From: Pseudomonadota bacterium
GTDB taxonomy: Bacteria; Pseudomonadota; Alphaproteobacteria; Rhizobiales; Hyphomicrobiaceae
NCBI GenBank assembly: GCA_003242645.1
Contig: QGVC01000001.1
Span: 1-40,115 of the forward strand
DNA length: 40,115 nucleotides
Direction: 5' to 3'
Both the position numbers and the translations under genes were made by a program. The notes beneath the pieces are model-generated. The model was not told the origin of the DNA. It did not search any database and saw nothing but the letters and a program-made list of their open reading frames with translations. How positions within the stretch are numbered: the first letter of the stretch is position 1; each line of letters opens with the position of its first letter. Positions 1 to 8,551 of this stretch are shown here, one piece after another.

Positions 1-63
1 TAAGGGTAGGGAAACCCTGTTTTCTCTGTCGGCAACGGGCAGGGGACGGGAAGGCGGTTCGTT

Positions 64-621
64 ATGGCATGGCCGGACGGTGGGGGCGTTCGGACGGTGG
101 AAGACATCCGCCGCCTGCTGGAAGCCGGCGCGGACAAGGTGTCGATCAACACGGCCGCCGTGAAAAACCGGCAGCTGGTGCGCGAGGCCTCCGAGAAGTT
201 CGGCGCACAGTGCATCGTTGTCGCGATCGATGCAAAGAAGGTCTCACAGCCGGGCGAGGCGAATCGCTGGGAGATCTTTACGCACGGGGGCCGCAATCCG
301 ACGGGGATCGATGCGGTCGAATATGCTCAGGAGGTGGTGGAGCTTGGCGCCGGAGAAATCCTTCTCACCTCCATGGATCGCGACGGCACGAAGAGCGGCT
401 TCGATGTGGAGCTGACCCGGGCCGTGGCTGATTCGGTCAGTGTTCCGGTGATCGCGTCGGGCGGCGTCGGAACCCTGGACCATCTCGTGGAGGGCGTGAA
501 GCTAGGGCACGCGAGCGCGGTCCTGGCGGCTTCGATTTTCCACTTCGGGACCTACACCATCGGGGAAGCCAAGCGGTACATGGCAGGGGCGGGTATTCCG
601 GTCAGGCTCGATATCGCGTAA
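64..621 (+). pseudogene. hisF: HisF (imidazole glycerol phosphate synthase cyclase subunit), N-terminus missing
   Basis: HisF uses ammonia from HisH to convert PRFAR to imidazole glycerol phosphate and AICAR in histidine synthesis. From GGGVRT (about residue 6 here) to the end the protein is a clear HisF: it has the IDAK strand carrying the second catalytic aspartate, the phosphate-binding ASGGVG loop and the AASIFHFG ending. About 80 N-terminal residues are absent, including strand beta-1 with the first catalytic aspartate. The same frame runs back to stops at 1-3 and 7-9 through sequence that does not resemble HisF, so this is not just a cut by the window edge. No other his gene is visible. 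The start at 64 is only the first ATG in the frame. It is either a decayed or rearranged gene, or an assembly or sequencing fault at a contig end. Identity is secure; the cause is not. Confidence 0.85.
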
Positions 622-713
622 ATTCACCGATCGGGTGTGGCGAAACGGTGAGCAACTTCGCTCTAAAGCTGTGCTATCCACAATCTGCACGCTGATAATC
701 CGTATTGCCAGTA

Positions 714-732
714 TTTCGATTCGTGTTCGAAA
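714..732. promoter_or_regulatory. Inverted repeat upstream of marR-type gene, possible operator
   Basis: TTTCGA (714-719) and TCGAAA (727-732) form a perfect 6-bp inverted repeat with a 7-bp spacer, about 54 bp before the MarR-family start codon. MarR proteins usually bind short palindromes in their own promoters, so an autoregulatory operator is possible. A 6-bp arm is weak evidence and could be chance. Confidence 0.25.
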
Positions 733-785
733 GGCGTAACATCGGTCTTGCAATTTTGGGATAGCGGGCGAGCGGACTTATTTCC

Positions 786-1295
786 ATGTCCTTTAATGAT
801 CAGGCGGATATCGGCTACATCATCGCCGATATAGCGCGTCTCCTGCGCACGGTCTGCGACCGGCGCGTGCGCAAATTGGGTCTCACACGAGCTCAGTGGC
901 TGGCTGTTACACGGCTTCATCGCCGTCCTGGCCTCAGCCAGTCAGAGGTAGCCGAGCTTCTCGAGATCGAAAAAGCTACGGCATGCCGTCTTCTCGATCG
1001 GCTCGAGGCCAAGAAGTGGATCGAAAGGCGACCAGACAAGAAGGATCGCCGGGTTAAGCGCATCTTCCTTACGCCACGTGCGAACCGCGTTTATGCATCT
1101 ATTTGGCCTGTCGCGGAAAGCACGGTCGATGAGGCTCTCGCTGATATGTCGATTCCCGAGCGGAAGCAGCTGCTCCAGATGTTGCTGCGGATGAAGAGCA
1201 AGCTTCAGAGCCTCGCCGGCCAGGATTGTGTGATCGCTCTGGAAAGCCTGAAGCCCCAAAATGGGGGCGAGGCTCGAACGCAGGCCTCCGCGTAG
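786..1295 (+). CDS. MarR-family transcriptional regulator
   Basis: A 169-residue winged-helix regulator. The dimerisation helix is at roughly residues 5-30. It is followed by LTRAQWLAVTRL, then the helix-turn-helix (about 48-72, LSQSEVAELLEIEKATACRL), then the basic wing DKKDRRVKRIFLT (about 84-96) characteristic of MarR proteins. The C-terminal tail (about 145-169) is likely disordered. MarR proteins act as dimeric repressors relieved by small, often phenolic, ligands. The ATG has only a weak ribosome site. The next gene downstream on the same strand is an FMN reductase, which is a plausible target, but 111 bp separate them. The ligand is unknown. Confidence 0.9.
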   Translation: MSFNDQADIGYIIADIARLLRTVCDRRVRKLGLTRAQWLAVTRLHRRPGLSQSEVAELLEIEKATACRLLDRLEAKKWIERRPDKKDRRVKRIFLTPRANRVYASIWPVAESTVDEALADMSIPERKQLLQMLLRMKSKLQSLAGQDCVIALESLKPQNGGEARTQASA

Positions 1296-1406
1296 CTGAT
1301 TCTGCGAACGAGGTGGCTTGGCACTCTTAGGACGCTAGGGGCCTCGACAGGCCGGACCGGGCATGGATAATCCGTAGGGTCACCGACAGCGACGGGCCCC
1401 GGACGT

Positions 1407-1997
1407 ATGCCCCATAGGCAGAAGCTCTTATTCTTTGCAGGCTCCGCCCGCGAAGGCTCCCACAACAAGAAGCTGGCTCGGCTTGCAGCCCAAATCGCAG
1501 AAGCGAACGGCATCGCGGCGACCTTTGCCGATCTCGGCGATTATCCGATGCCCTTGTACGACGGTGACTTGGAACGCGGGGATGGCGTGCCCGAGAACGC
1601 GCGCAAGCTGCGTGCGCTCATGGAGGTTCACGATGGCATCCTGATCGCGGCGCCGGAGTACAACGCTTCGATCACCCCGCTTCTCAAGAATACCCTCGAC
1701 TGGGTTTCGCGGGTGCGATTTGAGGGGGAGCCGCCGCTCCAGGTCTTCAAGACACGCGTCTTTGCGATCGTTTCCGCCTCGCCAGGACGGTTCGGCGGTG
1801 TACGGGCGTTGCTTGCCCTACGGCAGGTCCTGTCCGTTGGCCTGCAGGCCCTGGTGCTGCCGGACCAGCTCTCCGTGCCCTACGCGGCTGACGCCTTCGA
1901 TGAGAAGGGGCATTTGAAGGACAAGGCCTTACAAGAGCAGCTGAAGAGCATCGTCGGCAAACTTGCGCGGGCCGCCAAGGTTTTGCATGGGGCCTAG
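1407..1997 (+). CDS. NADPH-dependent FMN reductase family protein
   Basis: A 196-residue flavodoxin-fold protein of the SsuE/ChrR/azoreductase type. The phosphate-binding loop GSAREGSHNKKLA (about residues 12-24) holds the FMN phosphate. The family motif PEYNASITPLLKNTLDW (about 83-99) packs on the flavin. These enzymes transfer electrons from NAD(P)H through FMN to quinones, azo dyes, metals or a partner monooxygenase; the acceptor here cannot be deduced. The N-terminal MPHRQKLLFFAGS is a normal first strand, so the ATG is credible although its ribosome site is weak. It lies between the MarR gene and pyrF with gaps over 100 bp on each side, so it is probably its own unit or controlled by MarR. 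Confidence 0.88.
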   Translation: MPHRQKLLFFAGSAREGSHNKKLARLAAQIAEANGIAATFADLGDYPMPLYDGDLERGDGVPENARKLRALMEVHDGILIAAPEYNASITPLLKNTLDWVSRVRFEGEPPLQVFKTRVFAIVSASPGRFGGVRALLALRQVLSVGLQALVLPDQLSVPYAADAFDEKGHLKDKALQEQLKSIVGKLARAAKVLHGA

Positions 1998-2104
1998 CTC
2001 ACACGCTCGGGCGCGCCTTGTGAGCGTCCCGGCACCGTGTTAGAGCGGCCGAACTTTGCAGCGCAGCAAAACAGCGATGGCAAGAGGCATAGGAAGGGAC
2101 GTTT

Positions 2105-2836
2105 ATGCAGGACCGTGACGCAGACGTTGATGTCTCCCGTGCTCTGATCGTAGCGCTCGATGTTCCCTCCTATGACGAGGCGGCTGCAATTGTTGGCGAG
2201 CTCGGCGACGCCGTTGCTTTCTACAAAATTGGTCTCGAGCTGCTTTTCAACGGCGGCTTACGCCTGGCGCGAGAGCTGCGCGACGACGGCAAGCTCGTAT
2301 TCTTGGACATGAAGTTTCTCGACATTGGCAATACCGTCGAGAAAGCCGTGCGGAACGTGGCCAAGTTGGGCGTCAATTTCCTAACCATTCATGCTGTCGA
2401 TCGGAAGACGCTGCAGGCTGCGCAGGAAGGTAAGGGGTCGAGCGCGCTCAAGCTCCTTGGTGTGACGGTTCTCACGAATCTCACTGAGGAGGATTTGGCG
2501 GAGCAGGGAATATCAGAGAGCCCCCATGATCTCGCCCTACGGCGGGCGAGGATGGCTTACGGTGTGGGAATCGACGGTGTGGTTGCTTCCGGCTTGGAGG
2601 CGCGCGCCATACGGGAGGCGACCGACGAATCGTTCATCATCGTTACGCCGGGAATTCGTCCGAGCGGGAGTGCGGCTAACGATCAGGCGCGCGCAATGAC
2701 TCCGCGGGAAGCCATTCTGGCGGGGGCCAATCATCTCGTTGTCGGAAGGCCAATTCTCTCGGCGCCGGATCGAAGGAAAGCCGCCCTCGACATTCAAGAC
2801 GAGATCACGGCGGCATTAGCGGAACGAAAAAGCTAG
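2105..2836 (+). CDS. pyrF: Orotidine 5'-phosphate decarboxylase
   Basis: It catalyses the last step of UMP synthesis, OMP to UMP plus CO2. The protein is 243 residues, normal for bacterial PyrF. The catalytic D-x-K-x-x-D tetrad region is present as LDMKFLDIGNT, giving Asp68, Lys70 and Asp73. Further family landmarks are ALDVPS (about 17-22), FYKIGLELL (about 39-47), TPGIRP near residue 180 and the phosphate-binding VVGRPI near 220. AAGGGACG upstream is a good ribosome site for the ATG. It is a housekeeping gene with no pyrimidine genes beside it. The C-terminus faces mmsA convergently, with a hairpin in the gap. Confidence 0.97.
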   Translation: MQDRDADVDVSRALIVALDVPSYDEAAAIVGELGDAVAFYKIGLELLFNGGLRLARELRDDGKLVFLDMKFLDIGNTVEKAVRNVAKLGVNFLTIHAVDRKTLQAAQEGKGSSALKLLGVTVLTNLTEEDLAEQGISESPHDLALRRARMAYGVGIDGVVASGLEARAIREATDESFIIVTPGIRPSGSAANDQARAMTPREAILAGANHLVVGRPILSAPDRRKAALDIQDEITAALAERKS

Positions 2837-2862
2837 AAAAGCTCCAAGACACTGAAATGCCA

Positions 2863-2884
2863 CGAGCCGCCGAGTGGCGGCTCG
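2863..2884. terminator. Hairpin between convergent pyrF and mmsA
   Basis: CGAGCCGCC (2863-2871) and GGCGGCTCG (2876-2884) form a perfect 9-bp GC-rich stem with a 4-nt loop, 27 bp after the pyrF stop and 40 bp beyond the mmsA stop. Neither side has a clear U-tract, so it may be a weak terminator for either gene or only an RNA-stabilising hairpin. Confidence 0.45.
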
Positions 2885-2923
2885 CGTCCGGTGAAGCCTT
2901 ACGCGGCTCAGATGCCGCCGTGT

Positions 2924-4423
2924 TTATTTCATTATCGGCATCACGAACTCCGCACCCTCCTTCACGCCCGAGGGCCAGCGGGAGGTGACGGTCTTGGTTT
3001 TGGTATAGAAGCGAATGCTATCCGGGCCGTGCTGGTTGAGGTCGCCGAACGCTGAGCGCTTCCAGCCGCCGAAGGTGTAGTAGGCAAGGGGCACTGGGAT
3101 CGGGACGTTGATCCCAACCATGCCGACGTTCACCTTGCTTGCGAAGTCGCGCGCCGTGTCACCGTCGCGTGTGAAGATGGCAACGCCGTTGCCGTACTCG
3201 TGCTCGGAAGGAAGCCTCAGTGCCTCCTCGTAGTTCTTCGCGCGTACCACCGAGAGAACCGGCCCGAAGATCTCCTCCTTATAGATCCGCATGTTCGGCG
3301 TCACCTCGTCGAAGAGGCAGCCGCCCATGTAGAAGCCGTTCTCGTAGCCCTGCAGCTTGAAGTTGCGGCCATCCACCAACAGCTTGGCGCCTTCCTCGAC
3401 GCCGAGAGCGACGTAATCCTTGACCCGCTGGAGGTGCTCCTTCGTAACGAGTGGACCGAAGTCGGCATCCTCCGACGTGGAGGGGCCGATCTTAAGATTC
3501 TCGACTCGCGGAATAAGCCGCTCGACCAGCAGGTCCGCGGTCTTCTGGCCGACGGGGACGGCGACCGAAACGGCCATGCAACGCTCGCCGGCAGAGCCGT
3601 AGCCTGCCCCGATGAGCGCGTTGACGGCCTGGTCCATATCGGCGTCCGGCATGATGATCATGTGGTTCTTGGCGCCGCCGAAGCACTGGACCCGCTTACC
3701 AGCCGCGCAACCGCGGGCGTAGACGTACTCCGCAATTTTCGTGGAGCCGACAAAGCCCACCGCCATGATGTCCGGATCGTCGAGGATCGCGTCAACAGCC
3801 TCCTTGTCGCCATTGACGACGTTGAGGATGCCTGGCGGCAGGCCAGCCTCCATCATCAGCTCGGCCAGCATCAGCGGCACGGAGGGGTCGCGCTCCGAGG
3901 GCTTCAGAATGAATGCGTTGCCGCAGGCGATCGCCGGCGCAAACTTCCACATCGGGATCATGGCCGGGAAGTTGAACGGCGTAATGCCAGCCACGACGCC
4001 CAGCGGCTGGCGCATGGAGTAGATGTCGATCCCCGGCCCGGCACCTTCCGTGAACTCGCCCTTCATGAGGTGGGGAATGCCAATCGCGAACTCGACCACC
4101 TCGATGCCGCGCTGGATGTCACCCCGGGCGTCAGCGATCGTCTTTCCATGCTCGCGGGCCAGCTTGTCGGCAATCTTGTCGTTGTCACGGGCCACGAGCT
4201 CGATGAACTTCATCAGCACACGGGCGCGGCGCTGCGGGTTGGTCGCTGCCCAGGCCGGCTGGGCCGCCTTGGCATTCTCGACCGCGGCGCGAACCTCCTC
4301 CCTCGACGCAAGTGGCACGCGGGCCGCCACCTCGCCCGTCATCGGCCAGTAGACGTCGCCATACCGTCCGCTCGTTCCCTTGACCCTCTTTCCACCGATG
4401 AAGTGATAGAGCTCTTCCGCCAT
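2924..4423 (-). CDS. mmsA: CoA-acylating methylmalonate-semialdehyde dehydrogenase
   Basis: MmsA oxidises methylmalonate semialdehyde (or malonate semialdehyde) with NAD+ and CoA, releasing CO2 to give propionyl-CoA (or acetyl-CoA). It works in valine, myo-inositol and beta-alanine breakdown. From the start chosen here it has 499 residues, the family length. Landmarks are PFNFPAMIPMW (NAD site, about 149), GSTKIAEYV (about 226), the catalytic Cys282 in AGERCMAVSVAV, and EIFGPVL near the C-terminus. The frame stays open 62 codons further upstream, but that part is low-complexity and unlike the family; MAEELYHFIGGK at 4423, preceded by GAGACGAGGAC, is the natural start. It is divergent from the acyl-CoA ligase operon. 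Confidence 0.96.
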   Translation of the reverse strand: MAEELYHFIGGKRVKGTSGRYGDVYWPMTGEVAARVPLASREEVRAAVENAKAAQPAWAATNPQRRARVLMKFIELVARDNDKIADKLAREHGKTIADARGDIQRGIEVVEFAIGIPHLMKGEFTEGAGPGIDIYSMRQPLGVVAGITPFNFPAMIPMWKFAPAIACGNAFILKPSERDPSVPLMLAELMMEAGLPPGILNVVNGDKEAVDAILDDPDIMAVGFVGSTKIAEYVYARGCAAGKRVQCFGGAKNHMIIMPDADMDQAVNALIGAGYGSAGERCMAVSVAVPVGQKTADLLVERLIPRVENLKIGPSTSEDADFGPLVTKEHLQRVKDYVALGVEEGAKLLVDGRNFKLQGYENGFYMGGCLFDEVTPNMRIYKEEIFGPVLSVVRAKNYEEALRLPSEHEYGNGVAIFTRDGDTARDFASKVNVGMVGINVPIPVPLAYYTFGGWKRSAFGDLNQHGPDSIRFYTKTKTVTSRWPSGVKEGAEFVMPIMK

Positions 4424-4612
4424 TGTCCTCGTCTCCGGTGCCGGAAAGTGTTTGTTTGGCCGGCATCCTAGGAGCGGCGCGGCTGATAATCCAGCCGGTT
4501 GTCGCCGCATGCTCCTCCCTGATCCGGGATGTCCTACCCAACCATAAGCCCCGCGGCAACTCTTCGTCAGCCTATTCGAAAGCCGCGCTTGCATCCTGAG
4601 CCGCGCCAATAT

Positions 4613-4647
4613 TTACTGGCAGCCAGATACTTACCGGCAGCAGATAC
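4613..4647. repeat. Tandem direct repeat in mmsA/ligase divergent promoter region
   Basis: Two head-to-tail copies of a 17-18 bp unit: TTACTGGCAGCCAGATAC (4613-4630) and TTACCGGCAGCAGATAC (4631-4647). They differ by one substitution and one single-base gap. They lie 38 bp before the GTG of the acyl-CoA ligase gene and about 190 bp before the mmsA start on the other strand. Such a pair could be a two-site regulator target or a slipped duplication in the promoter. The regulator is unknown. Confidence 0.7.
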
Positions 4648-4684
4648 AAGAACAACTGCTGGTGTTTAGGGAGGGTATGCTCAC

Positions 4685-6679
4685 GTGAAGGGGACGAGCG
4701 CGTCTCTCGCGTCGCTAGGCGAGTACGACACTATGCCGAAGCTTTTGCTTCGGAATTCAGTAAAGTACGCCTCTCGCCCAGCCTATCGGGAAAAGGATCT
4801 TGGGATCTGGCAGACCTGGACCTGGTCGCAGACGTGCGACGAGATCCAGGCCTTTGCCATCGGCCTCTATATGCTCGGCCTGAAGCGGGGTGAGACCGTC
4901 GCCATCATCGGCGACAACCGGCCGCAGCTTTACTGGACTTTCGCAGCGGCTCAGAGCATCGGCGCCATCCCGGTTCCCGTATATCAGGACTCGGTGGCGG
5001 CCGAGATGGCCTTCGTCCTGAGCCACGCCGGCATCACGTTCGCCGTCGTCGAGAACCAGGAGCAGGTCGATAAGATTCTATCCTTGTCGGATCAGCTCCC
5101 GACTCTGCGCCACATCATCTACGAGGATCCGCGTGGTCTGAATAAGTATGACCATACGCGGCTACACTCGTTCGCCCACGTGCAGAAGCTTGGGCGCGAG
5201 GAGCTGAAATCGAATCCAGGCACGGCCCAGTGGTGGCTTGACGAGATTGCCAAGGGTAAAGGCAGCGACGACAGCGTCATCCTCTACACGTCGGGCACAA
5301 CCGGTAACCCGAAGGGCGTCGTCCTCAGCCACGAGAACCTGATCCGCACGGCAATCAACGCGAACGCCTTCGATAATCTCACTGAGAAAGAAGAGATCAT
5401 TGCCTACCTCCCGATGGCCTGGGTGGGCGATCACATCTTCTCCTACGCCCAGGCTTACGCTGCTGGGTTCTGCGTTTCGTGCCCGGAAAGTCTGGAGACG
5501 ATCGTCGAGGACCGCCGGGAGATCGGGCCGACATTCTTCTTTGGACCGCCCCGCCGGTTCGAAGCGGGTCTGACCGACATTTTCGTTCGGATGGAGGATG
5601 CCGGCCGGCTCAAGCGGTGGATGTTCGACCGGTTCATGGAGGTCGCGCGCCGGTGCGGAGAGCCCATCCTGGAGGGCAAGCCCGTTCCGTTTAAGGATCG
5701 AGTGCTCTACTGGATTGGTGACAAGCTCGTTTACGGACCGCTGCGCAATCGGCTCGGATTGAGCCGGCTCAGGATCGGATACACGGCCGGCGAGGCAATC
5801 GGGCCTGAGATCTTCAAGTTTTATCGGTCGCTCGGAATCAATCTGAAGCAGCTATACGGGCAGACGGAAGCAACCGTTTACGTCACCATGCAGCCGGACG
5901 GCGAAATTTACGCCGATACGGTTGGCCCGCCCGCGCCAGACGTGGAGATCAAGATCCTCGACAACGGTGAGGTCCTCTATCGCAGCCCAGGCGTATTCCA
6001 GCGCTATTTCAAGAATGAAGAGGCGACCGCCCAGGCAAAGACGCCGGATGGCTGGGTCCGCAGCGGTGATGCCGGCTTTATCGATAGCCGCGGCCACCTT
6101 GTGATTATTGATCGTGCCAAGGATGTCGGACGGCTGAAGGACGGTTCACTGTTCGCGCCCAAGTATCTCGAGAACAAGCTGAAGTTCTTTCCCGAGATCA
6201 AGGAGGCAGTGGCCTTCGGTCATGGGCGCGATTTCGTAACGGCATTTGTCAATATCGATCTGGTTTCCGTCGGTAGCTGGGCTGAGCGAAACAACGTCGT
6301 TTACGCGAGCTATCAGGAGCTGGCGGCGCACCCCGAGGTCTACGCGATGATCGAACGGCGCGTAAATGAAGTGAATGCCGCGCTGGCGAAAGAGCCAAAA
6401 ATGGCCAGCTCGCAGATTCGGCGTTTCCTCGTTCTGCCGAAAGAGCTCGATGCTGATGACGGCGAGCTGACCCGCACTCAGAAAGTCCGTCGTAGCTTTA
6501 TCGCGGAACGCTACGCCCCGTTGATTCGCGCGCTCTATGACGGCTCAAAGGAGTGCCACATCCGAATGGAGGTCACTTTCGAAGATGGTCGCAAGGGTAT
6601 GATTGAGGGCAACGTCAGGATTGTGGACATGAAACTCCATGAACCGGCCGTTCCGGCCCTCAAGGAGGCGGCTGAGTGA
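4685..6679 (+). CDS. Long-chain acyl-CoA ligase (AMP-forming), first gene of LIV-type operon
   Basis: A 664-residue ANL-superfamily enzyme of the FadD15/long-chain type, which activates a carboxylic acid with ATP to acyl-AMP and then acyl-CoA. The phosphate-binding loop YTSGTTGNPKG is at residues 201-211. The acyl/AMP motif YGQTEATVY is near 393, the ribose-binding RSGDAGF near 457, and the hinge and C-terminal domain follow with RLKDGSLFAPKYLE. The start is GTG at 4685 with GGGAGGG upstream; an internal ATG at 4733 is less likely. It overlaps the downstream ATPase by 4 bp, so the ligase and transporter are translationally coupled. This suggests that an imported acid is activated at once. The substrate (fatty, aromatic or dicarboxylic) is not readable from the sequence. 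Confidence 0.92.
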   Translation: MKGTSASLASLGEYDTMPKLLLRNSVKYASRPAYREKDLGIWQTWTWSQTCDEIQAFAIGLYMLGLKRGETVAIIGDNRPQLYWTFAAAQSIGAIPVPVYQDSVAAEMAFVLSHAGITFAVVENQEQVDKILSLSDQLPTLRHIIYEDPRGLNKYDHTRLHSFAHVQKLGREELKSNPGTAQWWLDEIAKGKGSDDSVILYTSGTTGNPKGVVLSHENLIRTAINANAFDNLTEKEEIIAYLPMAWVGDHIFSYAQAYAAGFCVSCPESLETIVEDRREIGPTFFFGPPRRFEAGLTDIFVRMEDAGRLKRWMFDRFMEVARRCGEPILEGKPVPFKDRVLYWIGDKLVYGPLRNRLGLSRLRIGYTAGEAIGPEIFKFYRSLGINLKQLYGQTEATVYVTMQPDGEIYADTVGPPAPDVEIKILDNGEVLYRSPGVFQRYFKNEEATAQAKTPDGWVRSGDAGFIDSRGHLVIIDRAKDVGRLKDGSLFAPKYLENKLKFFPEIKEAVAFGHGRDFVTAFVNIDLVSVGSWAERNNVVYASYQELAAHPEVYAMIERRVNEVNAALAKEPKMASSQIRRFLVLPKELDADDGELTRTQKVRRSFIAERYAPLIRALYDGSKECHIRMEVTFEDGRKGMIEGNVRIVDMKLHEPAVPALKEAAE

Positions 6680-7503
6680 CAGCAGTTGCTTCCCAAGTTC
6701 TCGAGCGGCCCTCCGCGCCGCCGCGTTCGATGGAGCGCGAGGTTCTGCTCTCCGTCGAAAATGTTTCACTCCGGTTCGGCGGTGTGACGGCAATCCGAAA
6801 TGTCTCTTTCGACATTCGGAAGGGCGAGATCCGCGCCATTATCGGCCCGAATGGCGCTGGCAAGACGTCGATGCTCAACGTCATCAACGGTTTCTACCAT
6901 CCGCAAGAGGGTACGATCACGTTCAAGGGCCAACGCCGTAGGCAAATGCGGCCGTACATCGCCGCTAGCCAGGGTATCGCCCGCACCTTCCAGAACGTCG
7001 CCTTGTTCAAAGGCATGTCGACGCTCGACAACATCATGACGGGGCGGACGCTGAAAATGCGAACCGGCCTTCTCGGCCAGGCCGTCTATTGGGGATGGTC
7101 GCAGAAGGAGGAGATCCGCCACCGGGAGGTCGTTGAGCGCATCATCGATTTCCTTGAGATCGAGCACATCCGAAAAACGCCCGTAGGTAAGCTGCCATAC
7201 GGTCTGCAAAAGCGCGTCGAGCTCGGGCGGGCGCTCGCGATGGAGCCGGAGCTTTTGCTGCTGGACGAACCGATGGCGGGCATGAATCTCGAAGAGAAGC
7301 AGGACATGTGCCGCTTCATCCTCGATGTTAACGATCAGTTTGGAACGACAATCGCGCTGATCGAGCATGACATGGGAGTTGTGATGGATATTTCGGATCG
7401 CGTGGTTGTGTTGGACTACGGTGTGAAGATTGCCGACGGCACGCCGGAAGAGGTTCAAAACGACCAGAAGGTCATAGACGCCTACCTCGGTGTGGCCCAC
7501 TGA
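6676..7503 (+). CDS. LIV-type ABC transporter ATP-binding protein (LivG-like), system 1
   Basis: One of two ATPases that drive a branched-chain-amino-acid-type (HAAT) importer. Residues 57-64 GPNGAGKT are Walker A. The signature is LPYGLQKR (173-180), the usual LivG variant of LSGGQ. Walker B LLLLDEP is at about 193-199, and the C-terminal SDRVVVLDYGVKIADGTPEEV is LivG-like. It starts with GTG inside the stop of the ligase gene (4-bp overlap). The first 20 residues are unlike the family, so an ATG at 6730 is an alternative start. HAAT importers carry amino acids, aromatic acids, amides or urea, and the linked ligase points to an organic acid rather than leucine. Confidence 0.93.
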   Translation: MTAVASQVLERPSAPPRSMEREVLLSVENVSLRFGGVTAIRNVSFDIRKGEIRAIIGPNGAGKTSMLNVINGFYHPQEGTITFKGQRRRQMRPYIAASQGIARTFQNVALFKGMSTLDNIMTGRTLKMRTGLLGQAVYWGWSQKEEIRHREVVERIIDFLEIEHIRKTPVGKLPYGLQKRVELGRALAMEPELLLLDEPMAGMNLEEKQDMCRFILDVNDQFGTTIALIEHDMGVVMDISDRVVVLDYGVKIADGTPEEVQNDQKVIDAYLGVAH

Positions 7504-7605
7504 ATGCTGTTTCACGCAAACAGACGCGGATCCATCTCTCCTGTTTTCTCGGCGGAATCTCAGCAGATTGGCGCGTCCCAAATTGAGCAATCGTGGGGGA
7601 ATTGA

Positions 7606-8535
7606 GTGGAAGGGCTAGGTCCATTTGTCGAGGTGTTAATCGGCGGGCTGCTGTCCGGCATGCTCTACTCGCTGGTTGCACTCGGCTTCGTCTTGATTTT
7701 CAAAGCCTCAGGCGTCTTCAATTTTGCGCAAGGCGCGATGGTGCTGCTTGCCGGCCTTGCGCTTGTCCGATCCCTCGATCTGCTCACAGCGAAAGGCCTG
7801 CAGTTTGAAATCGCCGTTGTTGGCGCTCTACTTTTTGCCGGCGCAATCATGGCGATCACTGCCTGGCTTATTGAGCGCTACGTCCTCGGCCCGCTTGTGA
7901 ACCAAAACGAGCTCACGCTTTTCATGTCGACCATCGGCGCGACCTTCATCATCGAAGGTGCGGCGCAGATGCTGTTCGGCTCTGACGTCTACCCGCTCCA
8001 GCTCTATCCGACAGACGCCTGGATCGTGCTCGAAGAGGTTTTCCCGGGCGGGCTTTTGATCAGCAAGCTTGACGTGTGGGGTGGAGTCATTGCCGGCGTG
8101 CTGGTGGTGGCGCTCGCCGTGTTCTTCCAATGGACAAAAACGGGCCGCGCCCTTCGCGCTGTGGCTGACGATCACGCAGCCGCGCAGTCAGTCGGTATTC
8201 CGATCAGCTGGATCTGGTTCGTTGTTTGGCTCGCTGCCGGTCTCGTGGCGCTAGTTGCTGCAACCGTTTGGGGAACGAAGCTCGGCGTTCAGTTCTCGAT
8301 CACTTTTCTGGCCCTCAAGGCCCTGCCTGTTCTGATCATTGGCGGTTTTACATCTATTCCCGGTGCCATCGTCGGCGGGCTCATCATTGGTGCGGGCGAG
8401 AAGCTGGCTGAGATCTATCTCGGTCCGCTTATCGGCGGCGGCATCGAGTATTGGTTTGCATATGTTCTCGCTCTCCTTGTGTTGTTGGTAAGGCCGCAGG
8501 GGCTGTTTGGCGAGCGCATCATAGAACGGATTTAG
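7606..8535 (+). CDS. LIV-type ABC transporter permease (LivH-like), system 1
   Basis: A 309-residue integral membrane protein with about eight hydrophobic helices. The family openings LIGGLLSGMLYSLVALGFVLIF and FNFAQGAMVLL are present. The ATPase-contacting loop TKTGRALRAVADDHAAAQSVGI (about residues 176-197) is typical of LivH. The start is GTG with GGGGGA just upstream; no ATG in this frame fits better. A 102-bp gap follows the ATPase gene, larger than elsewhere in this operon, and no terminator is visible in it. It forms the channel with the LivM-like protein encoded next. Confidence 0.93.
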   Translation: MEGLGPFVEVLIGGLLSGMLYSLVALGFVLIFKASGVFNFAQGAMVLLAGLALVRSLDLLTAKGLQFEIAVVGALLFAGAIMAITAWLIERYVLGPLVNQNELTLFMSTIGATFIIEGAAQMLFGSDVYPLQLYPTDAWIVLEEVFPGGLLISKLDVWGGVIAGVLVVALAVFFQWTKTGRALRAVADDHAAAQSVGIPISWIWFVVWLAAGLVALVAATVWGTKLGVQFSITFLALKALPVLIIGGFTSIPGAIVGGLIIGAGEKLAEIYLGPLIGGGIEYWFAYVLALLVLLVRPQGLFGERIIERI

Positions 8536-8551
8536 GGGAGGTAGGGGCGTC

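Noticed and set aside
1997..2025. 7-bp hairpin after the FMN reductase gene as terminator
   Set aside because: Long 15-nt loop, short stem and no T-run; too weak to list.
3200..4471. 423-codon open frame opposite mmsA
   Set aside because: Histidine/arginine/aspartate-rich translation with no recognisable domain; mmsA on the other strand is complete.
4424..4609. 62-codon N-terminal extension of MmsA
   Set aside because: It is not family-like, and a good ribosome site precedes the internal ATG at 4423.
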